The position numbers and the translations under genes are program-made. A DNA stretch of 64,000 nucleotides from Leptolyngbya subtilissima AS-A7 (GTDB taxonomy: Bacteria; Cyanobacteriota; Cyanobacteriia; Phormidesmidales; Phormidesmidaceae). Positions 1 to 9,446 of this stretch are shown one piece after another. The number at the start of each line of letters is the position of its first letter. The stretch's first letter is position 1. The stretch covers positions 930,001 through 994,000 of the forward strand of contig NZ_JAMPKY010000001.1 of NCBI RefSeq assembly GCF_039962255.1, in the 5' to 3' direction. The notes under the pieces were generated by a model, which worked only from the letters and a program-made list of their open reading frames with translations, was not told the DNA's origin and did no database searches.

Positions 1-231
1 TTCGAAGGTGACAAACACTCCCGGTTCGTCAAACTCCGTGATGCCGTTATAGATAAACTGCACCGCGAACAGCGTCTTACCGGTCCCCGAGGTGCCGCTT
101 ACCAGGGTCGATCGCCCCGCTGGCATGCCCCCGTGGCTGATGTCATCGAAGCCTTCAATGAGGGTGCGAATTTTACGCACGCCTGGAGGGTGGGAGGATG
201 GCTGCAAATCGGTTTGGTCAGAATCTGTCAT
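1..231 (-). CDS. kaiC: Circadian clock ATPase/kinase KaiC, N-terminal part (cut by window start)
   Basis: KaiC is the hexameric RecA-like ATPase and autokinase at the core of the cyanobacterial clock. Only 77 residues of the first (CI) domain are present, beginning at an ATG at 231. A variable leader is followed by the KaiC-typical stretch VRKIRTLIEGFDDISHGGMP and the Walker A motif GTSGTGKT. The kaiB stop lies 169 bp upstream on the same strand, and kaiA precedes kaiB, so this is the standard kaiABC order. The rest of CI and all of CII lie outside the window. The identification rests on these motifs plus the neighbours and is secure. Confidence 0.95.
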   Translation of the reverse strand, partial: MTDSDQTDLQPSSHPPGVRKIRTLIEGFDDISHGGMPAGRSTLVSGTSGTGKTLFAVQFIYNGITEFDEPGVFVTFE

Positions 232-400
232 GGGAGATCGCTAAGGTCATGGGCAGCGGGCCGCCCTTAATAAACTACAGGACATCTTGAGGATTAAGCA
301 TACCCCGAACCGGCTGCCCAACCGGATTTAAGCCAGCTGTCCCCAGACGTCAGACGTCCCTTGCCAGCCATCGGGGACTTGCTCACTGGAGCCGGAGTCG

Positions 401-715
401 CTAGCCGTAGATATCGTCTTCGCGCAGCTCATCGTAGAGCAGGTCGAGGCCAATCAGCACGCGCTCGCGGTCCGACAGGTCACCAATAATTTTGCGCACT
501 GGAGGTGGCAGAATTTTGGCTAGGGTGGGGGTCGCCAAGATTTTGTCTTCCTCGGCTAGCTGAGGATTTTTCAGCACGTCGATCACCTTGAGGGCATAGA
601 CGCCCTGAAACTCTTCTTCAAGAATGTTGTTGAGGGTCTTGAGGGCGCGAATAGAGTTGGGAGTATTGCCCGCGACGTAAAGCTTAAGGATGTAAGTCTT
701 TTTGATGGAGCTCAT
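401..715 (-). CDS. kaiB: Circadian clock protein KaiB
   Basis: KaiB is the fold-switching thioredoxin-like clock protein that binds the KaiC CI ring at night, sequesters KaiA and competes with SasA. The product is 104 residues, the usual family length. It begins [20 protein letters not shown] and contains [20 protein letters not shown] and the [18 protein letters not shown] core, all classical KaiB sequence. I chose the ATG at 715 over an upstream in-frame start (742) because it gives the family length and is preceded by GAGGG. It sits between kaiA (71 bp gap) and kaiC. Confidence 0.97.
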   Translation of the reverse strand: MSSIKKTYILKLYVAGNTPNSIRALKTLNNILEEEFQGVYALKVIDVLKNPQLAEEDKILATPTLAKILPPPVRKIIGDLSDRERVLIGLDLLYDELREDDIYG

Positions 716-747
716 AGAACCCTCTGGGCTAAGCAGGAACAAGCATG

Positions 748-772
748 ATTGTATCGAGAGTTTTTAGGTCAA
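748..772 (-). promoter_or_regulatory. Possible kaiBC promoter in the kaiA-kaiB gap
   Basis: On the minus strand a TACAAT box (748-753) lies about 33 bases upstream of the kaiB ATG. A TTGACC element (767-772) lies 13 bases further up, which is a short spacer for a sigma-70-type promoter. kaiBC in other cyanobacteria is known to have its own promoter between kaiA and kaiB. The boxes are seen; the function is inferred. Confidence 0.35.
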
Positions 773-786
773 GGACCGCGATCGCC

Positions 787-1668
787 CTAGGGTTCACGGG
801 GGATCGATCGTCGGTACATTTCGCACAGGTGGGCAATGACGTCGATCAGGGTGAGGCGGTAGTCTAGCAAGATCTCTTCACTGCGCCCCTCTAGTTTGAG
901 CTGTTTTGAGAAGTGATCCATCAGCTCCATATGAATTTCAACGATCTGAGCCACGGATATATCGGCCATGAACGCCTGATCGACAAAGTCGTCGATCAGC
1001 TGGTTGAGGTTGATTTTCGCATCCTTGGCGAAATAGCCCAAGACAATAGTGCGGTAGTCGGTCTTGAGCTGACCCAGAAACGCCGCGCGGTCATCGGGGC
1101 TCATGTGGCGCAAAAAAGAGCCGGGACTGCGCTTGTAATAGACTCCTAGATATCCTAACCGGGCTTTAAGTTTTTCTGTCAGGCGATGTTGCTGAGCGCT
1201 CAGGCTATTGGAGAAACCGTCAGCTTTGTCAGCGGCGGTTGGCGGTGGAGCCTTAGGGTTGGGTAGTTGTAAAAATCCTTGGATGGCATCCTGAATCACC
1301 TGGTCAAGCTGGGGCAGGGCATCGACAGCGCGATGCACTAGGGCTCCGGGGTAGGGTTCAGTGCCGGTAAGGGGGACTGCGTTGGTCTCTGGCAGCGGTT
1401 CAGCGGTGGAGTTAGGCGCACCAATCAGCACCACCACCGGCAGCATCAGGCCAAGCTGGATCAGCGCCGGACGCAGAGCCCGTTGCCAAACCTCGTTATC
1501 GACCACTAAGCAATCGGGTAGATCTGGACGACTCCGTAGCCAGTCTAAGACGTCGCCGAGCACAGCCGTTTGATGCACTACATAACGGCTAGGATCCAGA
1601 TTCAGTTCGGGACCTGGTTTGGCCTGATCACCATGGGTCAGGATACAGATTTGAAGGGGAGCAACCAA
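787..1668 (-). CDS. kaiA: Circadian clock protein KaiA
   Basis: KaiA stimulates KaiC autophosphorylation by binding the KaiC C-terminal tail. The protein is 293 residues. The N-terminal pseudo-receiver half (about 1-135) is divergent, and the middle is a proline/alanine-rich linker. The C-terminal four-helix domain is strongly conserved, with RLGYLGVYYKR, VEIHMELMDHF, KLEGRSEEILLDYRLTLIDV and HLCEMYRRSIPRE. The start appears to be TTG, with no clear ribosome-binding site; I see no better ATG in frame. It is divergent from the sensor-kinase-like gene beginning at 1860 and is followed by kaiB. Confidence 0.95.
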   Translation of the reverse strand: MVAPLQICILTHGDQAKPGPELNLDPSRYVVHQTAVLGDVLDWLRSRPDLPDCLVVDNEVWQRALRPALIQLGLMLPVVVLIGAPNSTAEPLPETNAVPLTGTEPYPGALVHRAVDALPQLDQVIQDAIQGFLQLPNPKAPPPTAADKADGFSNSLSAQQHRLTEKLKARLGYLGVYYKRSPGSFLRHMSPDDRAAFLGQLKTDYRTIVLGYFAKDAKINLNQLIDDFVDQAFMADISVAQIVEIHMELMDHFSKQLKLEGRSEEILLDYRLTLIDVIAHLCEMYRRSIPREP

Positions 1669-1859
1669 GGGGTGACAGGGGTAAGCGGGATAGGAAAATG
1701 CCAGGAACGACGTTCAAGGCAAAACAGCCAGAACCCATCTGGGCCAGAACGTACTACACCGGCCTGAAAGGTATCAGGATATTGTCAATTGTAAAGGGTG
1801 GTTGCCAGAATACAGCCTACCCCCTAAACCTGGAAGCAAACCCTTCGGGGAATACGCCT

Positions 1860-3830
1860 ATGGCGCTGCCGCCCCTCGACCATGTTTTGAGCCCTGTTCC
1901 GGCCTACGGTTTAACGACTCCCCTGGGCAAGATTGCCGATGACCTAGGGCAGCCGGGGGCAGCAACTCCCAGCCATATCATTGTGGTCAACGACGAGCAG
2001 CAGCCTGTGGGGGCGATCGCCGTTGGGCAGCTGTGGGCCATCAGCCAGGGCACTTCACCGTTAGCTGGATCGAGGGAGACCGCTGCTCTACAGCTGGCTG
2101 ACTGCCAAGCTTGGCTAAAACCCGTGGTTGAAATAATGGCTAGTGATTGGGGCGATCGCGCCACCAGCAACCGGCTCAGAGCCCTGGCCCTGGAAGCAAC
2201 CGCTGCTGTTTGGGTGGGCACCAGCACCGACGGTCAGTACCTGGGAGTGCTCAACCCCGTTAAACTCATGCCCTGGCTGGCCGAGCCCGAACCGGAGATC
2301 GGCGGGACGGTCGGCGATCGCCCCACCGCGCCGACGTTGGGGCTAGAACCGCAGGCTTGGGTGCTGGAACTCAGCCATGCCCTAAAGACCCCAATGACCA
2401 CTCTGCTAGGCCTATCGACCCTGCTGCTCGACAGTCGGGTGGGGTTGCTCAGCGATCGCCAGTTTCGCTACGTCAGCCTGATGCGACAGGCCATTCGCAA
2501 GCTCACGGGCATGATCAACCTGCTGCTCGACTGGATGCGGCTAGAGTCTGGCCAGCTTAGTCTGCTGCCCCAGCGGGTAGATCTTCAACCCCTAGCCAAT
2601 GAGTTGCTGCCCAATTTTTTGAGCGCCCAGCCCGAGGGCAGCGGGGGAGCGGCCGCCTGGGCCGATGACTTTACGGTGAATCTGGCGATCGCAGAGGGTT
2701 GGGTGCAGGCCGATCTCCTGCGCTTGCGCCAGAGTCTTCACTACGGCCTGGGTTACCTAATTGCCTACGGCGCTACTCCTGGCGGGCTGATCATTGAGCC
2801 GTGGGGATCATGGCTAGGAATCACCCTATGGAGTTCAACCTTCATTGTTGACCCTGGCCCACCCCTGGGAACAACGGTCGCCTCAGGCTTCGCTCAGCCT
2901 ATCCCTCTGTCGCTAGAAGGGTTAGGGCTTGCCCTGGCCCGTCGGTTTACTCAGCTTCAGGGCGGTGAACTCAGCGGCCTGAGTGCCCCTAGCTGGGGTA
3001 GTCGCATTACGCTGCTGCTGCCTCAGCTAGGGAAACCCCACGAGGGCGAAACCACGCTAGTACTGCTGGCCAGCGCCAGCCAAGCCGTAATTGACCAGGT
3101 CTACGGCAATCTGCGGAGCAGCCCCTATCGCTTAGCGGTGGCCTCCTGCTGTCAAACCCTAGCGGCTATGCAAACTCGCCTGGCTCCCTGCTGTACGCTG
3201 ATCCATTGGGAAGGACTGGCCGATGCCCCGGTTGATCCGGTGGCTCAGATGGCTCTGCTGCAGCGCTTGGAGATCCCCAAGGCAGTAGCCCTGCGGTCGG
3301 CTCCAGGGATGGCGGCGATCGCTGCCACCGAAGCCACGATGCCAAAGACGCTATATCTTGAAACCCTGACTCAACGGTTGCGGTTTACCCTAGATCAAAT
3401 GTGCCTGGCGCCATCGGTATCGCTGCCCCTGCCGGACGGGCTGACTATGCTCCTGCTGCACCCGTCGGGAGAAGGCAGCGCGCTGCCTCCTCTGGTGCAC
3501 ACCTGGCTACAGCGCTACCACTGTCGCCTGTTGGAGGTAGACGATCTGCAACAGGCCAGCCTGCTCAGCCGGGTCTGGCAACTCAAGGCAGTCATTTTAG
3601 ACGGGGAGGTACCGGTCGCTACTGCCTACCTACAGGCTCTGGCCCGCCATCCAGACCTGGCCCGCCTGCCCCTGATTGCCCTGATGCCCCTGGCTGAGCA
3701 GGACGCCGCCGCCCTAGGGCTATCCCTAGTGCTTTGCCCAGAGGTGCTAACCCAGCCACCGGCCCAGGCGGTGGTGAGCCTAATGCAGGCGATCGCCCAG
3801 TCCGGCCCCCGATTGAGCAAAAGCAGTTAG
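1860..3830 (+). CDS. Degenerate hybrid sensor histidine kinase divergent from kaiA
   Basis: The 656-residue protein is built like a sensor kinase. Its N-terminal part (about 1-150) looks like two CBS-type modules, with IIVVNDEQQPVGAIAVGQLW in the first. A HisKA helix follows, with the H-box ELSHALKTPMT and a long conserved-looking dimerisation helix. The ATPase part keeps a G-rich stretch, GLGLALARRF, but I cannot find an N-box or a D-box. The C-terminal third resembles two receiver folds: the second has AVILDGEVP, with an aspartate near the usual site, and the first lacks it. ATG 1860 was preferred over an upstream start at 1698 that would run through the kaiA promoter region. Its role is unknown; clock input or output is possible from position alone. 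Confidence 0.75.
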   Translation: MALPPLDHVLSPVPAYGLTTPLGKIADDLGQPGAATPSHIIVVNDEQQPVGAIAVGQLWAISQGTSPLAGSRETAALQLADCQAWLKPVVEIMASDWGDRATSNRLRALALEATAAVWVGTSTDGQYLGVLNPVKLMPWLAEPEPEIGGTVGDRPTAPTLGLEPQAWVLELSHALKTPMTTLLGLSTLLLDSRVGLLSDRQFRYVSLMRQAIRKLTGMINLLLDWMRLESGQLSLLPQRVDLQPLANELLPNFLSAQPEGSGGAAAWADDFTVNLAIAEGWVQADLLRLRQSLHYGLGYLIAYGATPGGLIIEPWGSWLGITLWSSTFIVDPGPPLGTTVASGFAQPIPLSLEGLGLALARRFTQLQGGELSGLSAPSWGSRITLLLPQLGKPHEGETTLVLLASASQAVIDQVYGNLRSSPYRLAVASCCQTLAAMQTRLAPCCTLIHWEGLADAPVDPVAQMALLQRLEIPKAVALRSAPGMAAIAATEATMPKTLYLETLTQRLRFTLDQMCLAPSVSLPLPDGLTMLLLHPSGEGSALPPLVHTWLQRYHCRLLEVDDLQQASLLSRVWQLKAVILDGEVPVATAYLQALARHPDLARLPLIALMPLAEQDAAALGLSLVLCPEVLTQPPAQAVVSLMQAIAQSGPRLSKSS

Positions 3831-3953
3831 TTCTGACCTGCGATGGCCAAACTGGCGCGTGCAGTATAGTTGAGCAGCATTCTTAAGCGCGACTTTGGGC
3901 ATATTGAGACCACTGCCACGGGCACTAAAACCGCCAAGCCAAGCCAATGACCT

Positions 3954-6900
3954 ATGCACGACCCCGAGATCCATCGCGTTAACTCCGTAGTTTCTCTTCC
4001 ATCGGTCGGCTTTTCCGCCTCCAACCCTACTCTCTACTGGCTTACCCTGGCACTGCTGAATTACTCTCACAAGGATGGTCAGACCGCTTTTCTGGCGCTG
4101 CTTCCAGGCACAGCGGCTCCCCAGCAGTTGATTGATGTGATGCCAGGCATTGTGTTTCAGGCCGATGGCGATGCTGGCTGGTCAATGCGCTACCTCAGTG
4201 CTGGCTGTTATGCCCTGACCGGATACCAGCCCGAAGAGCTGCTCAACCCAGACTACCCAACGTCGTACAACACCATTACCCACGCTGCCGATCTTCCCCG
4301 AGTGTTGACGAAAATTCAGCAGGCGGTCGATTTAGACCAGGCCTATGAAGTGGAGTACCGCATCCATACCCGCAGCGGCGAGGAGAAATGGGTTTGGGAG
4401 AAAGGATCGCCCATTGTCGATGGCCAGGGTCAGGTCAACGGCATTGAGGGGTTTATTACCGACATCACCCCGCTGAAACAGTCAGAGGCGGCCCTGCGCC
4501 AGGCGGAGCAGGCCCTAAAAGCGCGCGAGGATCTGCTGGAGCTGGTGCTAGACAGCATTCCCCAACCCCTGTTTTGGAAGGACAGCCAGGGACGCTATTT
4601 GGGCTGCAATCAGGCCTTTGCAACTGCCATGGGGCTGTCGTCGCCGGCCGAGATTGTGGGGAGCACCGACACCGCTCTGCCCTACCTAAATGTGGAGGAA
4701 GCTGACTATCGAGCTGCCCGCGATCGCCTAGTAATGACCCAAGGCATTGCCGATCTCCAAGCCATTGAGCCTCAGACCTACCCCGATGGCCATCAGGGCT
4801 GGGTCGACTGTAGCCGCCTGCCTATGCGCGATGCTGACGGCACCGTCATGGGAGTGCTCTGCACCTTTGAGGATGTCACCGCCCAGGTTGCCTCCCAGCA
4901 GGCTCTGCAGCGCCGAGAACAGACCCTAGCCACCCTAGCCGAAATTCAGCGTCTGCTGCTGGCCTGGCAGTGGGATTGGCAAGAGCCCTCGATTTTGGCG
5001 ATTTTTGCGGCCCTAGGCGAACTAGCGGGCGCTAGCCGGGTCTATTACTACGAGCTGCAAGGGAGCCAGGGCGCTCCCTTTTTCCTGCGCCAGCGGGTAG
5101 AGTGGTCAGCGCCGGGCGTCGGGCCCACCGCTGGCGACCCCCTGTTTCAAACCTTGCCCTTAGACCCTATATTTACCGATTGGCACACCCAGCTGCGGCA
5201 GCAGCAGACCATCAACCAGGTAGAATCAGACTTTTCTGACCTCCAGCGCCAGCTACTGAGCAGCCCGCCGGGCAATGTGAAGTCGATTTTGCTGCTGCCT
5301 TTAACCCTGCAAAATCGTCTGCAAGGGGTAATGGGGTTTAGCAACTGCATTGCCCCACGCCCCTGGGCCGAGGCCGACATTGACCTCCTCCAGGTGGTGA
5401 CCGCTGATCTAGCCCTGGCCTTGGAGCGTCGCCAAACCGAACTGTCGCTGAAGCAGGCAGAGCTCAAATATCGCAGCATGTTTGAAAATGCTGTCGAGGG
5501 CATGTTTCAAAGCACGCCCGAGGGGCAGTATCTGACCGTAAACCCGATGCTGGCTAGGCTTTACGGTTACGAGTCGCCCCAGGATTTGATGCATACCCTA
5601 GTGGACATCAATCAGCAGCTCTACGTGCAGCCTGGTCGCCGCCAGGAATTTACCGAGCTGATTCAGGCTGGTGGAGCGGTGCTGGGATTTGAGTCTGAGG
5701 TCTACCGCAAAGACGGGGCCGTCGTCTGGATTGCGGAGTCGGCGCGGTCGATCTATGACGATCGCAACCAGCTAATCGGCTACGAGGGCACCGTCGAAGA
5801 TATTACCGATCGCAAGCGGGGAGAGGCGGCTATTTTGCGCCGCGATCGCCTGCTGCAAGGGGTGGCCGAGGCCAGCCAGTGCCTGCTCACCACCACCGAC
5901 ATGAACCAGGCCATTCCTCAGGTGCTGGCCCGCCTGGGGGATGCGGCCACCGCCGATCGCGCCTACGTCTATACCCACCATCCCCATTCGATCACGGGGG
6001 AACCGGCCATGACCCTGCGCTACGAATGGACCACCCCCACCACGGCCCCGGGCATTGATCAGCCCCACTGGCAAGACCAGAGCTACCGCGCCCTGGGCCT
6101 AGAACGCTGGCTCACCCTTTTGCAGCAGGGCCAATCGATCTGTGCCTTGACCCGCCACATGCCCTCTGCCGAGCAGGAAGTATTGCTCAGAGACGGCATT
6201 TTGTCGATTTTGATGGTGCCCATTTTCATTGATGCCCGCCTGTGGGGCTACATCGGCTTTGATGCCTGTCAGCAGGAGTGGGAGTGGAGCGCCAGCGACG
6301 AGTCAATTTTGGTGGCCGTGGCGGCGAGCTTGGGAGCTGCCCTCAAGCGTCAGCAGACCGAAGCTCAGATGTGCTACCAGGTCTACCACGACGCCCTCAC
6401 CGGGCTGCCCAACCGAACCTTTTTTGACCAGCACTTGCCCCAGGCGATCGCTCGCACCAGCCAGAACGAGCAGATGCTCGCCGTCATCTTTCTCGATCTC
6501 GACCACTTCAAAACCATCAATGACACCCTCAGCCACGCTGTCGGCGATCTGCTGTTGCAGCAGGTTACCCAGCGGATCAGCGCCGCCCTGCGGGCAGAAG
6601 ACATTGTGGCCCGCTGGGGAGGCGACGAGTTTACGCTGATTTTGCCTAACCTGGCTACCGCCAGCGACGCTGCCAAAGTGGCCCGGCGCATTGCCGACCA
6701 GCTCACTCCACCCTTTTTGCTGCAAAACCACGAGCTACATGTCACCGCCAGCCTTGGCATTGCCCTATTTCCCCAAGACGGCCAGGACATGACCACCCTG
6801 CTGCAAAACGCTGATGCCGCCATGTATCGGGCCAAGCAGCAAGGTCGCAACAACTATCAGTTCTACACCCAGAGCCTCAGCACCGAGGCCGCCCAGCGCC

Positions 6901-7685
6901 TAAAGCTAGAAACCTACCTGCATCACGCCCTGGGCCGCGACGAATTTGTGCTTTACTACCAACCCCAGGTGAATGTTGTCAGCGGGGTCGTGGTGCAGAT
7001 GGAGGCCCTGCTGCGGTGGCAGCACCCTACCCTGGGGCTGGTGGCTCCCAACCAATTTATCCCCCTGGCAGAGGAAAATGGGCTGATTGTGCCCATTGGC
7101 GAGTGGGTGATGCGAACAGCTTGTACCCAGGTGATGGCCTGGCACCGGACGGGGCTACCCTTGGTCAATCTGGCGGTCAACCTATCGGCCCGGCAGCTTC
7201 AGCACCCCAATTTGGTCAATGTGGTCACCGCTGTGCTTAATGAAACCGGCTTGCCCCCTACTTACCTAGAGCTAGAAATTACTGAAACGGCGGCTATGGC
7301 CGATATGGCAGCCTCCATTGAGCGGCTGCGCGACCTGCGTCAGCTCGGCGTCAAAATCTCGATGGATGACTTTGGCACCGGCTACTCCTGTCTAAGCCAC
7401 CTGAAGCAGTTTCCCCTCGATGGCATCAAGATCGATCGCGCCTTTGTCAAAGACCTTACCCACAGTTCGGTTGACCAGGCCATGGTCAATGCGATTATTG
7501 CCATGGCCAAGGGACTTTCCCTCAACCTGGTGGCCGAGGGGGTTGAGACCGCCGACCAAACCCTGTGTCTCTATGAACTGGGCTGTACCGAGATGCAGGG
7601 TTACCTGTTTGGCTACCCCCAGCCAGCCGCAAAGGCTGTGCCCTACCTACAGGCCAGCCATGGCCAAAGGTGGCGGTTGGAGTAG
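3954..7685 (+). CDS. Multi-PAS/GAF diguanylate cyclase-phosphodiesterase (GGDEF-EAL)
   Basis: This 1243-residue signalling protein makes and/or degrades cyclic di-GMP. The order is PAS (about 58-180), PAS (about 190-315), GAF-like (about 325-490), PAS (about 500-620), GAF-like (about 632-790), GGDEF (about 805-965) and EAL (about 985-1235). The GGDEF signature RWGGDEF is intact and is preceded five residues upstream by RAED, an RxxD inhibitory site. The EAL domain has MEALLRWQHP, NLSARQLQHPN, LEITETAAM, MDDFGTGYSCL and AEGVETADQ, so its metal and catalytic positions look complete. No transmembrane segment is evident, so it is probably cytosolic. It lies 123 bp downstream of the kinase-like gene on the same strand and may be co-transcribed. 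Confidence 0.93.
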   Translation: MHDPEIHRVNSVVSLPSVGFSASNPTLYWLTLALLNYSHKDGQTAFLALLPGTAAPQQLIDVMPGIVFQADGDAGWSMRYLSAGCYALTGYQPEELLNPDYPTSYNTITHAADLPRVLTKIQQAVDLDQAYEVEYRIHTRSGEEKWVWEKGSPIVDGQGQVNGIEGFITDITPLKQSEAALRQAEQALKAREDLLELVLDSIPQPLFWKDSQGRYLGCNQAFATAMGLSSPAEIVGSTDTALPYLNVEEADYRAARDRLVMTQGIADLQAIEPQTYPDGHQGWVDCSRLPMRDADGTVMGVLCTFEDVTAQVASQQALQRREQTLATLAEIQRLLLAWQWDWQEPSILAIFAALGELAGASRVYYYELQGSQGAPFFLRQRVEWSAPGVGPTAGDPLFQTLPLDPIFTDWHTQLRQQQTINQVESDFSDLQRQLLSSPPGNVKSILLLPLTLQNRLQGVMGFSNCIAPRPWAEADIDLLQVVTADLALALERRQTELSLKQAELKYRSMFENAVEGMFQSTPEGQYLTVNPMLARLYGYESPQDLMHTLVDINQQLYVQPGRRQEFTELIQAGGAVLGFESEVYRKDGAVVWIAESARSIYDDRNQLIGYEGTVEDITDRKRGEAAILRRDRLLQGVAEASQCLLTTTDMNQAIPQVLARLGDAATADRAYVYTHHPHSITGEPAMTLRYEWTTPTTAPGIDQPHWQDQSYRALGLERWLTLLQQGQSICALTRHMPSAEQEVLLRDGILSILMVPIFIDARLWGYIGFDACQQEWEWSASDESILVAVAASLGAALKRQQTEAQMCYQVYHDALTGLPNRTFFDQHLPQAIARTSQNEQMLAVIFLDLDHFKTINDTLSHAVGDLLLQQVTQRISAALRAEDIVARWGGDEFTLILPNLATASDAAKVARRIADQLTPPFLLQNHELHVTASLGIALFPQDGQDMTTLLQNADAAMYRAKQQGRNNYQFYTQSLSTEAAQRLKLETYLHHALGRDEFVLYYQPQVNVVSGVVVQMEALLRWQHPTLGLVAPNQFIPLAEENGLIVPIGEWVMRTACTQVMAWHRTGLPLVNLAVNLSARQLQHPNLVNVVTAVLNETGLPPTYLELEITETAAMADMAASIERLRDLRQLGVKISMDDFGTGYSCLSHLKQFPLDGIKIDRAFVKDLTHSSVDQAMVNAIIAMAKGLSLNLVAEGVETADQTLCLYELGCTEMQGYLFGYPQPAAKAVPYLQASHGQRWRLE

Positions 7686-7694
7686 ATATGGGAA

Positions 7695-7749
7695 AAGGTA
7701 TAGGGTTTAAGGTCTAAGGCCAACTTCGAAACCCTACACCCTATACCTT
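7695..7749. repeat. TTTAGGG-type inverted repeat between convergent genes
   Basis: A perfect 12-bp inverted repeat (7695-7706 with 7738-7749, arms AAGGTATAGGGT and its complement) encloses further TAGGGTTT-like sequence. It lies between the convergent GGDEF-EAL gene and trpA, so it could act as a bidirectional transcript end. Related hairpins occur at 43886 and 52340. Confidence 0.7.
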
Positions 7750-7800
7750 GCACCCCAGTGCCCTGACTCCCATCTGCGGCAAAAATCGTCGCCCAGGTGC

Positions 7801-8595
7801 CTAAGCTAGGGCAGCCTTGAGGCTTTGGCAAAAGTCGGCAATGGTTTGCAGGGCAACTTCAGGGGTGTCAGCGGCCAAACGTTTGACAAAGGCGCTGCCC
7901 ACAATCACGCCATCGGCTCCCCAGGCCTTGAGCTGCTGGGCCTGATCGGGGTCAGAGACACCGAAGCCTACGCCTACAGGCTTGTCGGTGGATTGTTTGA
8001 GGCTGTCAATCAGGTCTTTGACGCGGCTTTGTAGCTCACTGCGGATGCCGGTGACCCCGGTGACGCTGACCAAGTAAACAAATCCCTGGGCCTGGGCGGC
8101 GATCGCCTGAATGCGCTCGGGTGGCGAGGTTGGGGCCACCAGCAGCGTGACGTCAATATTGGCGGCAGCAGCCCCAGCTAGCAGCGCATCGACCTCTTCG
8201 AGGGGTAGGTCAGGTACTACTAGGCCCGCAACCCCAGCTGCCGCTAGATCGGCCATAAACTGGTCAATGCCTCGGTTGAGAATGGGGTTGTAGTAGGTAA
8301 ACAAAATTAGCGGTGCCTGCAACGGCGGCTGCAGCGCTTTCACCATACCAAGAACGGCATCGAGGGTTACACCATGGTCCAGGGCGCGGGTGGCCGCCGC
8401 CTGAATCACCGGCCCGTCAGCTAAGGGGTCGGAGTAGGGTACCCCCAACTCGATGAAGTCAGCTCCATTTTGGTCGAGCACCCGCAGGGCCGCAGCGGTG
8501 GTGCCGAGGTCAGGATCGCCAGCGGTAATAAAGGGAATCAGGGCGCATTCGCCCCGCGCTCGCAGGTCACGGAAGCGATCGGAAACAAGAGCCAT
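7801..8595 (-). CDS. trpA: Tryptophan synthase alpha subunit
   Basis: TrpA cleaves indole-3-glycerol phosphate to indole and glyceraldehyde-3-phosphate in the TrpAB complex. At 264 residues it has the normal length. The TIM-barrel signatures are present: [34 protein letters not shown] (with the catalytic Glu), [11 protein letters not shown] (with the active-site Tyr region), [11 protein letters not shown] (catalytic Asp), [10 protein letters not shown] and [13 protein letters not shown] (phosphate-binding loops). No other trp genes are adjacent, as is usual in cyanobacteria. The DUF3007 and ndhL genes lie upstream on the same strand. Confidence 0.98.
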   Translation of the reverse strand: MALVSDRFRDLRARGECALIPFITAGDPDLGTTAAALRVLDQNGADFIELGVPYSDPLADGPVIQAAATRALDHGVTLDAVLGMVKALQPPLQAPLILFTYYNPILNRGIDQFMADLAAAGVAGLVVPDLPLEEVDALLAGAAAANIDVTLLVAPTSPPERIQAIAAQAQGFVYLVSVTGVTGIRSELQSRVKDLIDSLKQSTDKPVGVGFGVSDPDQAQQLKAWGADGVIVGSAFVKRLAADTPEVALQTIADFCQSLKAALA

Positions 8596-8762
8596 GGCAG
8601 GGTACCGAAGACTTAATGCAAAGAAGCTGGGCCAAAGAGGTTGAGCAAATCGCCCAATAGAGCACTCTAGGGCAAGAGGGGCACTACGTCTATGGTTGGG
8701 GATTTAAGGTTCAGGGTTTGAGGCTTCCACAGGTCTACCCCTTGAGAAACATGGATGACGCC

Positions 8763-9068
8763 CTACTCCTTGTCGCTCTCACCGAGCTTGTCTTGTAAAG
8801 CGGCTAGCTGTTCGGGGCTGAGCTCGTCAAGGCGTTGCTGCAACACTGCCGACTCATAGTCTTCCATCTGCTGGTTGAGGGTCATGTTGTGGGTAACCAC
8901 CCGTAGCAGATAGCTGGCCAACCAGGCCACTAAGCCGCCCACCATCACGACCTGGCTCCAAATGCCGGCATTGATCCCGTCTAGGCCAAACAGCCGAAAG
9001 CCCAGAAACAGCCCGCCCCCGGCCAGGAATATGCCAATGCCAATGGCGATTACGTCAATTCGTCGCAT
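8763..9068 (-). CDS. DUF3007 family membrane protein
   Basis: The 101-residue protein starts MRRIDVIAIGIGIFLAGGG and has two hydrophobic segments (about 5-27 and 38-57). A charged C-terminal helix ends in LSPEQLAALQDKLGES. It matches the DUF3007 family of cyanobacteria and plastid-lineage organisms, which commonly sits beside ndhL. The gap to the ndhL stop is only six bases, so the two are almost certainly co-transcribed. A link to the thylakoid NDH-1 complex is suggested by the pairing; a biochemical role is not established from sequence. Confidence 0.88.
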   Translation of the reverse strand: MRRIDVIAIGIGIFLAGGGLFLGFRLFGLDGINAGIWSQVVMVGGLVAWLASYLLRVVTHNMTLNQQMEDYESAVLQQRLDELSPEQLAALQDKLGESDKE

Positions 9069-9074
9069 AACCCC

Positions 9075-9323
9075 CTAAGCCTTGAGGTTGCGGGGCTGAG
9101 CACGAAAATTTAGGAAAGGGCTAAACAGCAGCATGCCGGGGAAAAAGACAAACACCAGCCCGTATAGCAGCGTGCGTTCGATCGATCCGGCGATGTACCA
9201 GCGCTGCCGCGCGTAGAAAATCAGCGCTAGGGGAATTACCACCAGGTAGACCCCAGCAATACCGGCGTACGCTCCCGCCGCCACTAAAAAATCGTTTGAT
9301 AGCGCTGGCATTGTTATGGCCAT
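9075..9323 (-). CDS. ndhL: NAD(P)H-quinone oxidoreductase subunit L
   Basis: NdhL is a small membrane subunit of the cyanobacterial NDH-1 complex, needed for cyclic electron flow, respiration and CO2 uptake. The 82-residue product has two hydrophobic spans (about 11-35 and 47-67), and the conserved YARQRWYIAGSIERTLLYG and PGMLLFSPFLNFR are visible. I chose the ATG at 9323, preceded by GGTGAG, over an in-frame start at 9398. It is followed six bases later by the DUF3007 gene. Confidence 0.93.
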   Translation of the reverse strand: MAITMPALSNDFLVAAGAYAGIAGVYLVVIPLALIFYARQRWYIAGSIERTLLYGLVFVFFPGMLLFSPFLNFRAQPRNLKA

Positions 9324-9446
9324 TGTCCACTCACCTAACTGTAAAGCTGAAGGGCTTGGGCGCAGAGCTTCTTGAGCACCCCGCTTACCCCAAATCATAG
9401 TGCTTCTTCGACGATTGTAAAGGGAAAGCTGGTTTGCGGTTTTAGG

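Noticed and set aside
1698-1859. Extended N-terminus for the kinase-like gene
   Set aside because: It would run through the kaiA promoter region, and the extra residues show no domain.
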